Part shown: positions 44,330 through 54,700 of the stretch, piece by piece
Position numbering within the stretch: the first letter of the stretch is position 1
How the letters are laid out: each line of letters opens with the position of its first letter
DNA from: Glaciecola sp. KUL10
GTDB lineage: Bacteria; Pseudomonadota; Gammaproteobacteria; Enterobacterales; Alteromonadaceae
Direction: 5' to 3'
Assembly: GCF_003203515.1 (NCBI RefSeq)
Contig: NZ_BGNG01000003.1
Span: 371,921 to 435,920, forward strand
Length of the DNA stretch: 64,000 nt
Made by a program: the position numbers and the translations under genes
Notes under the pieces: generated by a model
Database searches by the model: none
What the model was told of the DNA's origin: nothing
What the model saw: only the letters and a program-made list of their open reading frames with translations

Positions 44330-45094
44330 CTAGCAGTCCTTTATTTCTTGATCCGTCACGCGCATTTTACCCAGTGCACTAAAGTCAATCTGGTAAAACT
44401 CGTTACCATTGCTGGTGCCATTCGTTGTACTAAGTAGCTTATTGAGTTCATTTGTAATAGGTTGAACAAGTTCGTGATGTTTTTGGTTCAAGTAATGGAA
44501 TGTCTGAACTTTGCACAAATAAAAGATTCGCCAACGTTTTGTATCTTCGAAATAATGATGCCCGAGCAAGACATCGCTTAAGATCATCGCCTGTACTCTA
44601 CTTCTATCAAAAAGCCGTTGGACCGTCTGGCGATTCTCAACAAAATCAATGTGCATAGGCAAAGTGTAGTCTTGTAGGTATAAGTTGAGAGCAGCATAAC
44701 CGTTAACAGTGGCTGCCTTGCTGATATTGTATAACTCACAGTCACCGCATTGTAATTTGTCAGCAACGATCGTCACTTTGAAATCGATAATAGGCACATT
44801 CACTTTAATCAAGTTGGGAAAGTGAATTGTTTGCTCGGCGACGCGCCCTTGCAAGCCATCGAGTCGGCCAAGGTTTGCTTCTCGGTAGCTTCTGCTCAAG
44901 GGCATTTTTTTATATTCCAAGCTAATACCCAATTGCTCGTATGCTGTTTTTATCAGTTTTGTTGCTTCTTGGTGAGGCTGATTATCTCCCAATTGATCAA
45001 AGATCATTACTTTAGATTGGGAATATGCAAAAGTAGGCAATAGCACGCCAAAAAAGACGACGTTAATTAAATACAGATTTTGCCTAAAATACAT
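44330..45094 (-). CDS. Periplasmic binding-like protein (orphan)
   Basis: A 254-residue secreted protein. MYFRQNLYLINVVFFGVLLPTFAYS is a signal peptide. The rest resembles amino-acid-type solute-binding proteins: VMIFDQLGDNQPHQEATKLIKTAYEQLG, RLDGLQGRV and a second lobe with VQAMILSDVLLGHHYFED. No transporter gene is adjacent. Similar in kind to the orphan at 7483-8379 but not a close copy. The ATG is preferred over a TTG nine bases earlier. Confidence 0.65.
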   Translation of the reverse strand: MYFRQNLYLINVVFFGVLLPTFAYSQSKVMIFDQLGDNQPHQEATKLIKTAYEQLGISLEYKKMPLSRSYREANLGRLDGLQGRVAEQTIHFPNLIKVNVPIIDFKVTIVADKLQCGDCELYNISKAATVNGYAALNLYLQDYTLPMHIDFVENRQTVQRLFDRSRVQAMILSDVLLGHHYFEDTKRWRIFYLCKVQTFHYLNQKHHELVQPITNELNKLLSTTNGTSNGNEFYQIDFSALGKMRVTDQEIKDC

Positions 45095-45203
45095 TTCACC
45101 CAACCTTTTTTATTCAGTGCACAAAGTGACCGCTTAAAGCTTAGAATACTTTCTTATTTTGTCGTTTCTTTGTTGTTTTTTTAAGCGGAAAGTTGGCTTG
45201 TAA

Positions 45204-46214
45204 CTAACGATTCAATGAATTCATCAGCATTGCTCTAAGTTTTCGCGCAATCAAAGGATTTGTTTCAGACAACACTCCCAAAGCATGCTCAGGAATATGC
45301 AATTGTGCTTGTGGATTAAAGATGTAGTAATCAAATATATGTTGCCAAGCCTGTCGTTGTGCCACAGGCAGTTCTCTTATCGCTAGCATAGCGTGAAGCA
45401 GAGCATCGTTGGGAACGCCGATATGGTCATCGACCTGTCGCCACCAATAGTTGATTAGTACATTGAATTTATCCATTGCCTCAATGTGATGCCACCAATT
45501 TGCGGGAATATAAAGCGCATCACCTACGCTTAGTTCAGCGACTTGTGCATGCTTAAGCGCTTGTTTAAAGCGCGGATACTTTTCAAAGTCAGGTGCATGA
45601 AAATCAACTAGGCTTGCGGGTTGCCCTGCGGGTGTAAAATCAATGGGGCCAATATATAAATTACTAATTTGTTCTGGTGGGAAAAGAGTGAAACGTCGCT
45701 TACCCGCCACGACACATGCGATGTTATCTGGCGCGTCATAGTGCGCCGAAATTCGACTTTGATTGCCCATCCAAATACTTGCCAAAGCTTTGTCCGCTAA
45801 AAACGTCAAATCGTTTTGTGTACGTAGTCCCGGAAACGCATGATCGATAGCGGTTGATCCCACGTAATATGTCGGTGGACACTCAAGCCCTTCTACCGCA
45901 TTTATATCTTTAAAAACTGCATTTAAGGCGACTTGACTGCGAGTAAAATTAAAACCGGTTAAATCGTCATTGTAAAACAATCGGCCTTTAACGGTTTCAT
46001 CAGCATACATCAGATGCACTGGCTGATTATTATAATGCTGGATAAGTAACTGTTGAATTGTTTCAGCGCCTTGACGAGCGGCTTGCACCAAAGGCCAGTG
46101 TTCAATAAAATTTTTGATGACCAAAGGTGCCGCTGTGTCTAACAAGCCTTCAGGCATCCCATCTGAAGCGCTTAATTCAATAGACTTGATTGGTGACAGC
46201 TCTTCAAAAATCAT
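45204..46214 (-). CDS. JmjC-like cupin protein of the halogenase/SapC cluster
   Basis: A 336-residue cupin-like protein of the JmjC/FIH type. The iron-binding motif HxD is in SAHYDAPDNIACVV and the distal His in WWHHIEAM; TLFPPEQISNLYIGP and GDALYIPANWWHH are typical. Such proteins are 2-oxoglutarate oxygenases, but the substrate is unknown here. Its ATG overlaps the TGA of the SapC gene. In Alteromonadales and Caulobacterales, cupin, SapC and tryptophan-halogenase-like genes travel together with TonB receptors for sugars. Confidence 0.88.
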   Translation of the reverse strand: MIFEELSPIKSIELSASDGMPEGLLDTAAPLVIKNFIEHWPLVQAARQGAETIQQLLIQHYNNQPVHLMYADETVKGRLFYNDDLTGFNFTRSQVALNAVFKDINAVEGLECPPTYYVGSTAIDHAFPGLRTQNDLTFLADKALASIWMGNQSRISAHYDAPDNIACVVAGKRRFTLFPPEQISNLYIGPIDFTPAGQPASLVDFHAPDFEKYPRFKQALKHAQVAELSVGDALYIPANWWHHIEAMDKFNVLINYWWRQVDDHIGVPNDALLHAMLAIRELPVAQRQAWQHIFDYYIFNPQAQLHIPEHALGVLSETNPLIARKLRAMLMNSLNR

Positions 46215-46924
46215 GCTAAGCGAGCATTCTTCTTTTCAATGAGTTTACTCAAATTTGCGACCGAAGCGATCAACATGTAGATGTGCTTTAAATACCCTTT
46301 TTGATGAAGATCATAGATTGCTTCAGCCGTCAGCATCGCTAAATTATCTTCATTTATCGTTTGCAAGGTTTGAATTTGAACCTTTTCTTTGTTGTTTAAT
46401 TCAATATTTAAATCAACTGGCTCTATTAATTTGTATGCTTGCAATACGCCCACAAAGGCTTGAACCTCTTGATGTCCGCTGTGCAAAGCGTTTAGGATAC
46501 TGCCCACCTCTTGCAGATAACCAGATTGGCCTCCGTGTGGCATAAATACACTCTCACCTTTTTCTTCACTGATGCGAGGGCTATCCATGTCGACGTGAAC
46601 GACGGGGGCTTGCTGGCCATTTTGATTTTGAAAACCAATCAAAAAGGGTCTGCGTTTAACACTTAGCGGAAGATAGTGGGCATGCCATCCGTTTTCATCT
46701 AAGTATAGATTCTCTGATTCAGCTAACCCTTGTAAAGCAACCAGTTCAAAGTCACCTGAGCTTTCACTTTGACGAAAAAACAAGGGATAGTCAGCCTGAG
46801 CTGCCGCAATCTCGGACAAAATTAGCCCTGAATAGCTTTGCGTATCGCCATAATCAGGGTGTTGTTGGGTAATAACTTTTAGGTTTTGGTGAGTGATATT
46901 GTCCAAAACTTGATGATTAGGCAT
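46211..46924 (-). CDS. SapC family protein
   Basis: A 237-residue SapC-family protein (not the peptide transporter SapC). Family pattern: YSGLILSEIAAAQADYPLFFR, AHYLPLSVKRRPFLIGF and PRISEEKGESVF. Function unknown; found in S-layer and carbohydrate-uptake loci next to TonB receptors. It lies 67 bases after the halogenase-like gene and overlaps the cupin gene by 4 bases. Confidence 0.9.
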   Translation of the reverse strand: MPNHQVLDNITHQNLKVITQQHPDYGDTQSYSGLILSEIAAAQADYPLFFRQSESSGDFELVALQGLAESENLYLDENGWHAHYLPLSVKRRPFLIGFQNQNGQQAPVVHVDMDSPRISEEKGESVFMPHGGQSGYLQEVGSILNALHSGHQEVQAFVGVLQAYKLIEPVDLNIELNNKEKVQIQTLQTINEDNLAMLTAEAIYDLHQKGYLKHIYMLIASVANLSKLIEKKNARLA

Positions 46925-46991
46925 GATGCTTCCTGTTATTCGTTATTTTTATTTTGTTGCAACTAAGCAAGTTCGTTTCTTAACTAGATAA

Positions 46992-48551
46992 TTAAGAAGC
47001 CATCCTTAAACCCTGCTGCTTTATCATATTAATCAAATCGCGATGACTTGGTAAACCGTTTAATAATTTTTGTGTCAAAGCATGATTTTTTTGCATGTGT
47101 TGTTCGGCTAATTGTTGATTCATTGAGCGCCTAAGCGTTGGCGGATTTTTCGTTTTAAAGCCCATGCCATAAAGCACATACTGATAGCTCGCAGAAGGGA
47201 ACACTTCATCAACGTGCGTAAAATCTTGATGCCAAGGTGACTGATACTGCCATAATTCAAGCAGTTCGCTAAGCTCATTAGGAATGGTTTCGGCACGACA
47301 ATTATCAATCCAATAGTCACTGTCGGTGCGCTTGGTCAACACGTAGTGTAGCTTTAAGAAATCAATAATGCGGTCCCAACGATAAGTGAACTTGTCGTTA
47401 AAACGTTTTGCAACCACGTTCATCGTGCCTCGTGTCGCGGGCATTTGTTCACTGATCATCGCGGCTGACAGCTCAACCAATACCAAGGCAGACGCCTCAA
47501 GCGGCTCTAAAAATCCGGCTGACAAACCAACGGCAACACAGTTTTTATGCCAAAACTTCTCTCGATGACCGGGTTTTATATCTATCTTTCGAACATCTAA
47601 AGACTCAGCAAGATCAGGCCTAGACAGTGCGATATAGTCTCTTAGCTCTTTTTCAGCATGTTCGTCATTGGTATGGGCACTGGAAAACACATGGCCAACA
47701 CCGCGGCGCGTAGGTAAACCGATATCCCATACCCAACCAGCTTTTTGTGCTGTCGATACGGTATGACTCACAATAGGGCTCTGTTGGTGTTCGTAAGGAA
47801 CATGAGTCGCAAGCGCGGTGTCGTTGAATAACACATCCTTGCAACTCTTAAAGTCTATGTTGTAGTGCTTGCCTAAAAGTAAGGAATTAAACCCTGTGCA
47901 ATCGATAAACAGGTCACCTTCGATATCACCTGAATGCTTGGTTGAAACCGATTTTATGTCGCCTGTTTCATCATTGTTAATGGCCACCACATGGTCTAAT
48001 ACATGATGAGCACCCAATTTTTGCGTGCAGTGACGCTGTAAGAAATTTGCGAATTTGCCCGCATCTAAATGATAAGCATAATTAGCGATGTGACCATATT
48101 CTGGGGTTGAAGCTTGTTTAGGTGCTAAGCCTTGCTCACAAATGTGACTTTGAAAACACACCGCGTCCGCAAACGAGACTTTGTCTGCATGCGGTTGCCA
48201 AAAAGGAGCAAGATTCACTTCACTATAACCTTGAGGAAGCACCAACGGGTGATAGTACGCATCATCATCTTCACCGGTCACCCACTTGGCAAACTTTGCA
48301 CCTTGCTTGAACGCTGCGTCACATTCGCGCACAAATTCAGTTTCGCTAATACCGGCCTTTCTAAGTGTGCCTCGCATCGTTGGCCACGTTCCCTCACCAA
48401 CGCCAATGGTCTTCACATCAGGTGATTCGACAAGCGTAACGCGCATGCCATTTTCGGCATTAGCACAATGCTCTGCCGCGATCACCGCACAAGTTAACCA
48501 ACCTGCCGTGCCACCACCTACGATCACGATATTTTTGATTGCTTTATCCAA
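46992..48551 (-). CDS. Tryptophan halogenase-like flavoprotein
   Basis: A 519-residue FADH2-dependent halogenase-like protein. The FAD-binding GGGTAGW motif is at residues 12-18. QGAKFAKW holds the Lys expected at the hypohalous-acid site. AGWVWDIGLPTRRG matches the halogenase WxWxI motif. FIDCTGFNSLLLG and SAGFLEPLEASALVLVELS are further blocks. Despite the name, the homologues in TonB-linked loci have unproven substrates and a sugar- or protein-linked role is possible. It follows the receptor gene after a terminator. Confidence 0.9.
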   Translation of the reverse strand: MDKAIKNIVIVGGGTAGWLTCAVIAAEHCANAENGMRVTLVESPDVKTIGVGEGTWPTMRGTLRKAGISETEFVRECDAAFKQGAKFAKWVTGEDDDAYYHPLVLPQGYSEVNLAPFWQPHADKVSFADAVCFQSHICEQGLAPKQASTPEYGHIANYAYHLDAGKFANFLQRHCTQKLGAHHVLDHVVAINNDETGDIKSVSTKHSGDIEGDLFIDCTGFNSLLLGKHYNIDFKSCKDVLFNDTALATHVPYEHQQSPIVSHTVSTAQKAGWVWDIGLPTRRGVGHVFSSAHTNDEHAEKELRDYIALSRPDLAESLDVRKIDIKPGHREKFWHKNCVAVGLSAGFLEPLEASALVLVELSAAMISEQMPATRGTMNVVAKRFNDKFTYRWDRIIDFLKLHYVLTKRTDSDYWIDNCRAETIPNELSELLELWQYQSPWHQDFTHVDEVFPSASYQYVLYGMGFKTKNPPTLRRSMNQQLAEQHMQKNHALTQKLLNGLPSHRDLINMIKQQGLRMAS

Positions 48552-48608
48552 AACTCACCTCAGTTTAATGCCTAGGTCGCGAATTAAAAATCATTCACTT
48601 TAAACGAT

Positions 48609-48646
48609 AAAAGGGCCAAGTTTGTTCAACAAACTTGCCCCTTTTT
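48609..48646 (-). terminator. Terminator between TonB receptor and halogenase genes
   Basis: CAAGTTTGTT (48617-48626) pairs with AACAAACTTG (48628-48637), extended by GGG/CCC and an A/T flank past a C-C mismatch. On the minus strand it ends TTTT. It would stop most receptor mRNA before the halogenase-SapC-cupin genes. Confidence 0.75.
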
Positions 48647-48661
48647 CATTACCCTACAAAA

Positions 48662-51640
48662 CTACTCAAAGGAATAACGTAGACCCAAGGCGTAACGTGC
48701 GCCATATTCTCTAGCAAATAGGAATTGGTTGCGGTAGCGCCCGTATCCTTCTTCAACTTCATTGGTAATATTGTAACCTTCCAAGAAGAACGTTAAGGAC
48801 TCGGTATGACTGTAGTTAATGCTGAAATCAGTAATGTTAGTTTCTGCAACAAACTGAGGAGGCGCATCAGCCGAACCTTGCGTTTGTCCAACACCTAACA
48901 AATAACTATCACGCCAAGCATGGGTTAACTTAACTGACCATTGCTCATCTTCATAGAACAACTGCACGTTAGCAGAATCACTTACTCCGGTTAATGGCGC
49001 TTGCACCGACAAGTCATCAACATCAAATTCTGAGTCAGAATTAACAATTGTCGTATTGAACGAAGCACCAAATCCACTATCACCAAACACATGCTGAATC
49101 GCAAACTCAATACCATCAACGGTTTGAGTATCTGGGTTATTAACCGGTTGAGTCACTTGCCACTCGACCAAGGGATCATCTGCATTTTGGCGCACGATTT
49201 GGGTTTGACAACAATCATCATCCACACCACCACCGTCGGCAATAATGCGCTCCCAAATAGCGGTCACGGTCGGTTGCACGCCTTCAGCTTCAAGCGCGGC
49301 TATTGCTGCATTTGCACGCGGTCCAGCAAACGGGTCGCGCAGACCATCAAAGGTCACAATATTAAGTCCTTGGGTGATGAAGTTTTTCACGTCTTTGCGG
49401 AAGTAACCTAAGGCAACAGAACTTGCTTCGCCGTAGTACCATTCCCAAGTGAAATCTAAATTCGTAGACTCGAAGGGCTCTAGACTAGGATTACCCGCGC
49501 TACCTGTACGACTACCTGGTTTAGGGTTGGGTGATAAACCACGACCTGCAATCAGCGAACCTAGCGCAGAACGAGAAATTGTTTTACCCCATGATGCCCT
49601 GACAAACATGTCGTCTTGGATCTCCGCTTTGATATCTAAACTAGGTAATAGCACATCGTGCTCACCTTCGCCTGATACAAAGTTGTCTTGCCCCGGTTGA
49701 AAGCGCAACTGCCACTCTGTAGGGTTAGACCATACTAAGAAGTCCTCTGCGCGTTGAAGATTGTCACTTTCTACTTCAGTCTCTTCATAGCGAACGCCCA
49801 AATTCACATCTACAGGTCTATCAAACGCTTCAAAGTACATCGTACTGGCGAGGTAGACTGACTGCGTTGACTCTGTTAATGAACTTTCAGAGATTTGACC
49901 ATTTTCATTAAACGGGTCGGTGGTAAAATCGGGGAAGAAAGTCGCAATTCTGGATAAAGCTTCGCCTAGGTTCCAATCGTAGTAGTAATTGGTTGCCTCG
50001 CCATCACCTCTCGCAAATTCGCCCAAAAAGCCGTTTGCATCAACACGTGTAAACATCTCATCAGGGAAAATAGCTTGGTTGCCATTGTAGCCATTAGGCC
50101 CTTGGTTACCGCTGAAACCAGCACGCCCTGAGAAGGTTTGTTCGGTGTGCGCCAAACCAAATTTAACATTCGTCAAAAACCAATCTTTAGGGTTGATCCA
50201 CTCAGAGTGGAACTGAGTTTGTTTAACTTCAGACTTACCAATACCACGGCTGAACTGAGCAAACAAGGGGTCAAAATCAGCAGGATTTGCTTCGTCGGCG
50301 CGATCAGGCCAAGTCATGCTAAATACTGGGACACCACCGCCGGTAAAGTCATACGTCTTATCAACGATATTGTTGGGACCTAAGATGAGCAATGAAGCGG
50401 CATTTGTACCATCATCCAAACCGTTATCTGTCTCTACTTTAGAATCGTGATAATCAAGCTCTAACCTAAAGTCATCAGTTGGGAACCACTCAAAGTTAAA
50501 ACCGATTGAATCTTGTTCAACACCCGTTGTATTTGACGTACGCGAATGTGCAAAGTCGTTTTGTATTTCGGTTAAGCTTACTGCTGTGCCGTTTTCATCT
50601 AGTTCGTACGAAGAAACGTTGCCACCAAAGTTAAACCACACACCGTAACCAAAGCCCTCGGTTGCCGTGGTGGCATCTGCCACCATGTAATCCGCCGTCA
50701 GTGTCATGCTATCGGTAGGCGCATATTGCAAGGTTAAGTGCGCATTTGTGCGCTGACGTAGTACATCGTTGACATCGTAAGAAAGCTGACGTGGCAAAAA
50801 GGTATTTCCAATGCGACCGTCGCTAACGGGATCTTGTGCAGTATCTTCTTCAGGTGTGGCTGCTTCTGGGCGAGGGTCAATAAAATTGGTCGCCGAATTA
50901 AAAGGCCCCGTATTGGCTTGCCAGCCCGGAATATTTGCACTTTCTTGTCTAAAAGAACGCTCTTGATGCGAGGCTGAAAGCGAAACACCGATTGTGTTGT
51001 CCGCAAATGTTTGACTGTACAAAGCAGCGATTTCAGGCGTGACATCATCACCTAATGTATTTGACTCATCAATAAGGCCTTTTGCAGATACAGAGTACTT
51101 TAAACCTGGGCTTGCAAGTGGTTTGGCGGTAATAATATTAACGGTTGCACCTAGACCACCTGAGGGCACATCAACTCTTGATGACTTATACACTTCAAGC
51201 GCACTGACGCCTTCTGAAGATAGGTTTTCAAGGTTAAATGAACGCGAATTACCCGTGCCTGGCATTTGCCTGCCATTGAGTGTCAGTAAGTTAAACGAGG
51301 GACCAAAACCACGCACGGTAATTTGGCTACCTTCGTTGTTACTTCGGCTAATTGTGACACCCGTTATTCTTTGCAAAGACTCCGCTAGGTTAGTGTCTGG
51401 GAACTTGCCCATTTCTTCGGCAGATATAGCATCCACAATACCAGAGGCTGCTCTTTTTATATCTTGCGATCGAGCCAAGCTGCCTCTTATGCCGCTGACT
51501 TCAATAATTTCAACGGTATCATCAAAGTTTGCACCTTGAGTGCTAGCGTCTTGCGCAATTGCGGGAGTAACCGCCATTGCCCCCATCAACAAAGAGATGG
51601 TGGCAGACAATCTATTTTTTGAAAATGTTGTATTTTTCAT
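48662..51640 (-). CDS. TonB-dependent receptor (TonB-Xanth-Caul type)
   Basis: A 992-residue outer-membrane receptor. A signal peptide ends AIAQ at about residue 30. The plug domain (about 60-200) contains MGKFPDTNLAESLQRITGV, ITVRGFGPSFNLLTLNG and VDVPSGGLGATVNI. The rest is the 22-strand barrel, ending in YALGLRYSFE. This subfamily imports oligosaccharides. The ATG is preceded by AGGAATACT; upstream in-frame codons run through untranslated leader. Directly downstream of the GH16 gene (108 bases), so it probably takes up beta-glucan fragments the hydrolase makes. Confidence 0.95.
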   Translation of the reverse strand: MKNTTFSKNRLSATISLLMGAMAVTPAIAQDASTQGANFDDTVEIIEVSGIRGSLARSQDIKRAASGIVDAISAEEMGKFPDTNLAESLQRITGVTISRSNNEGSQITVRGFGPSFNLLTLNGRQMPGTGNSRSFNLENLSSEGVSALEVYKSSRVDVPSGGLGATVNIITAKPLASPGLKYSVSAKGLIDESNTLGDDVTPEIAALYSQTFADNTIGVSLSASHQERSFRQESANIPGWQANTGPFNSATNFIDPRPEAATPEEDTAQDPVSDGRIGNTFLPRQLSYDVNDVLRQRTNAHLTLQYAPTDSMTLTADYMVADATTATEGFGYGVWFNFGGNVSSYELDENGTAVSLTEIQNDFAHSRTSNTTGVEQDSIGFNFEWFPTDDFRLELDYHDSKVETDNGLDDGTNAASLLILGPNNIVDKTYDFTGGGVPVFSMTWPDRADEANPADFDPLFAQFSRGIGKSEVKQTQFHSEWINPKDWFLTNVKFGLAHTEQTFSGRAGFSGNQGPNGYNGNQAIFPDEMFTRVDANGFLGEFARGDGEATNYYYDWNLGEALSRIATFFPDFTTDPFNENGQISESSLTESTQSVYLASTMYFEAFDRPVDVNLGVRYEETEVESDNLQRAEDFLVWSNPTEWQLRFQPGQDNFVSGEGEHDVLLPSLDIKAEIQDDMFVRASWGKTISRSALGSLIAGRGLSPNPKPGSRTGSAGNPSLEPFESTNLDFTWEWYYGEASSVALGYFRKDVKNFITQGLNIVTFDGLRDPFAGPRANAAIAALEAEGVQPTVTAIWERIIADGGGVDDDCCQTQIVRQNADDPLVEWQVTQPVNNPDTQTVDGIEFAIQHVFGDSGFGASFNTTIVNSDSEFDVDDLSVQAPLTGVSDSANVQLFYEDEQWSVKLTHAWRDSYLLGVGQTQGSADAPPQFVAETNITDFSINYSHTESLTFFLEGYNITNEVEEGYGRYRNQFLFAREYGARYALGLRYSFE

Positions 51641-51747
51641 AGTATTCCTACTGGGTTGACAGGCCCTTTTGCTAACATTTTGCTTGCACTTGTTATTTAA
51701 TTGCGTCGCAAAAGGGCAATGGTTAATGGGTTCGTTTATCTCAAGAC

Positions 51748-54700
51748 TTAGTCTCTTAAAAACACGACATTGTCTAATCGATAAACGGCGCCAGCACCGG
51801 TCTGCCAAAGAGGGAAGACCATTACTACATCAATTGCCGTTACATCTAGTCCTGCATCAGCCAGTGTGAGTAGGTCAAACGTGTATGTTTGCCATTCACC
51901 CACAACCGGCTCTGCACCTTCCATGCTATCTGCAAGCGGAAGCTCAGCAAACGAAGTGTTTCCGTTGGCTTCCATCTTCATTAACCACGTAGTTTCACCT
52001 GCAGTAGGTGCTACGATTTTCATTTCGAACTGAAACTTACCCGTCGCTAAAATACTTTCTGCATTGTAGGGCGTGCCGGCATCTCGGCTGTAGAAGCCCA
52101 AAACAGTTCCATTGTTATCATTAATTCTAAACTCTGCAGTTGCACCGTGTTCAGCATCATCAGTTTCAACAGTCGGTGTTGTGCCACCACAGCAGTCCCA
52201 TAATGGCCATTGATCGTTGATTTGATCAGCAAATAAAACCATATCTGCGTTATCCATACCCGGATTACCACCGCTTCCGCCGTCACTGCCACCAGCGATA
52301 TCAGATGGGTTACCAATGTAAACGTTGTCTATACGGTATACCGCACCTGCACCCGTTTGCCATGCTGGGAAGACCATAATCACGTCAATTGCGCTTATGT
52401 CTAGACCTGCATCAGATAGTGTCAGTAAATCAAAGGTATATGACTGCCATTCACCAGTGGTCGGTGACACACCCTCTTGAGATGCACTCAAGGGTAATTC
52501 AGCAAAAGAGGTGTTACCGTCAGCTTCTATTTTCAACAACCATGTTGTTTCACCCGCAGGAGGTGACATTACTTTCATGTCAAAGCGGAAAACGCCAGTG
52601 GTCAAAATTGATGAAGCATCAAAAGGTGAGCCCGTATCTCGGCTGTAGAAACCAAGCACCGTGCCGTTGTTGTCGTTGATTCTAAATTCAGCTACTGCAC
52701 CGTATTCAGGATCATCCATTTCAACTGTCGGTGTAGTACCGCCGCAACAATCCCATAACGGCCATGCAGGGTTGATATCATCAACAAATACAGCCTCTAG
52801 TGGACCAGAAGGAGCTGGGCCTGAAGCATTTGGGTTGTAGAACTTAGCATTATCGATTCGGTAGACTGCACCTGCACCTGTCTGCCAAGCTGGGAAAATC
52901 ATCACAACACTGATTTGACTGACATCTAAACCTGCATCTGCAAGATCCATTAAATCAAAAGTGTACGTTTGCCATTGACCCACAGTAGGCTCAGCGCCTT
53001 CATTAGATGCATTCAACTGAACTTCAGCAAACACATCCGGTGTTTGTCCTTCAATTTTGAGTAACCAAGTCGTTTCACCCGCGGTTGGACTCACTAACTT
53101 CATATCAAATTGAAATACACCTTCAGTTAAAATACTAGAAGCGTCAAATGGTGCACCACCATTGCGACCGTCAAATCCAAGTACTGTCCCGTTGTTATCA
53201 AGAATTTGGAACTCGGCGACTGTTCCGTATGCTGGGTCATCTTCCACTTCAGCTGGCACAGTGCCACCGCAACAATCCCAAAGCGGCCAATCGGGGTTTT
53301 GTCCATCTTCAAAGAGCACGAGTTCGACAGATGGTGCTGCTGAATCTTGTTCAATTTTAAGATTGTCGATGCGATAAACCGCACCTTCGCCCGTTTGCCA
53401 TGCAGGGAAAATCATGATGACATCAATCGCGCTAACGTCTAAACCTGCATCACTGAGTGTTTGAATAGGGAATGTATATGACTGCCATTGACCTTCAACA
53501 GGCGCTTGACCTTCAAGGCTTGCACTTAAGGGTAGTTCAGCAAACGAAGTATTATTATCTGCTTCTACTTTTATCAACCAAGTGGTCGGTGATGTCGTGT
53601 CTGATACCACTTTCATATCAAACTTTAAGCTGCCAATTCCGACCATTGCAGATGCGTTGTAAGGTTGACCGCCGTCGCGACTGTTGAAACCAAGAACCGT
53701 ACCGTTATTATCTAAAATCTGAAATTCAGCGACGGCGCCATAAGGGGCGTCGTCCATAACCACTTCAGGAACAGTACCGCCACAACAATCCCAAAGTGCC
53801 CATCCGTCAGCTACGGTGTCTTCAAAGATCGTAATTGGTACGGCTACGTCTGGAACAGGTGGTGTAGGTGAAGGCGCTAACCCTTCTACAAATGCGTCTT
53901 CAGGATCATCGTAGCCAGGACGCAGTGTTTCACAACCACGACCAGTATCAGGGTCTTGTGTACATTCGTAAACTCTTACATAGTCAATTTGAAAGGCTTG
54001 ACCGTCGACAAACGCTGACTCATCAATCCCTCCTAAGTTAGTATTCTCAGGGAAGTTTCCACCGACTGCTTGGTTTAGGATCAAGAAAAAATCTTGGTCA
54101 AACGGCGCTTCGTTGTATAGAAACTCTTCTTCACCCGTAACTGGGTTGAATTGAGGCACAAACCAACCTCGATGCTTCAAACCGATTGCTTCACCTTGGC
54201 TGTTAAAACGCACATCAGATTGACGTTGCATGGCATACAAATAACCGTTCATATACCAACGGATTTCACCTTGTTGCCATTCAATCGCATAAGTATTGAA
54301 GTCGTCAGCAGGGTTCAAATCGTTAGGTGGACGGTAATCCTTGCCAGAGAAAACATTACGAGGAAAATCTTCTCCATAATGAAGTGTTCCGAAAATTCGT
54401 GTTTCAGCGACACCGTCTTCACCCACTGTACCTAGGTTGACGGCTTCCATAATGTCAATTTCACCAGACTTTGGCCAACCACCATAAGTAGAGTCGGTGG
54501 GCATCATCCAAAATGCAGGCCACGAGCCTTGTCCAGCAGGTAATTTGGCGCGCATTTCGATGCGGCCATACCTAAAATCAGCTTTATTTTGCGAAATAAT
54601 TCTTGATGAGGTGTAAGGCAGTGGCGCCCCTTCTTCTGCTTGACGCGCCACGATGTTAAGCACACCGTCTTGTAAAAATAGATTATCTGGACTGTCGGTA

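Noticed and set aside
46992..48551. Tryptophan halogenase as part of an antibiotic gene cluster
   Set aside because: No peptide synthetase, polyketide synthase or other tailoring genes are near; the context is a sugar-uptake locus.
48122..48603. Plus-strand frames opposite the halogenase gene
   Set aside because: They overlap each other and a strongly supported minus-strand gene.
51640..51808. Longer start for the TonB receptor overlapping the GH16 gene
   Set aside because: The upstream codons encode a Cys/Arg-rich leader before a normal signal peptide, and a good ribosome site precedes the later ATG.
53148..53377. Plus-strand frames within the GH16 repeats
   Set aside because: They are antisense shadows of a conserved repeat and lack any family features or ribosome sites.
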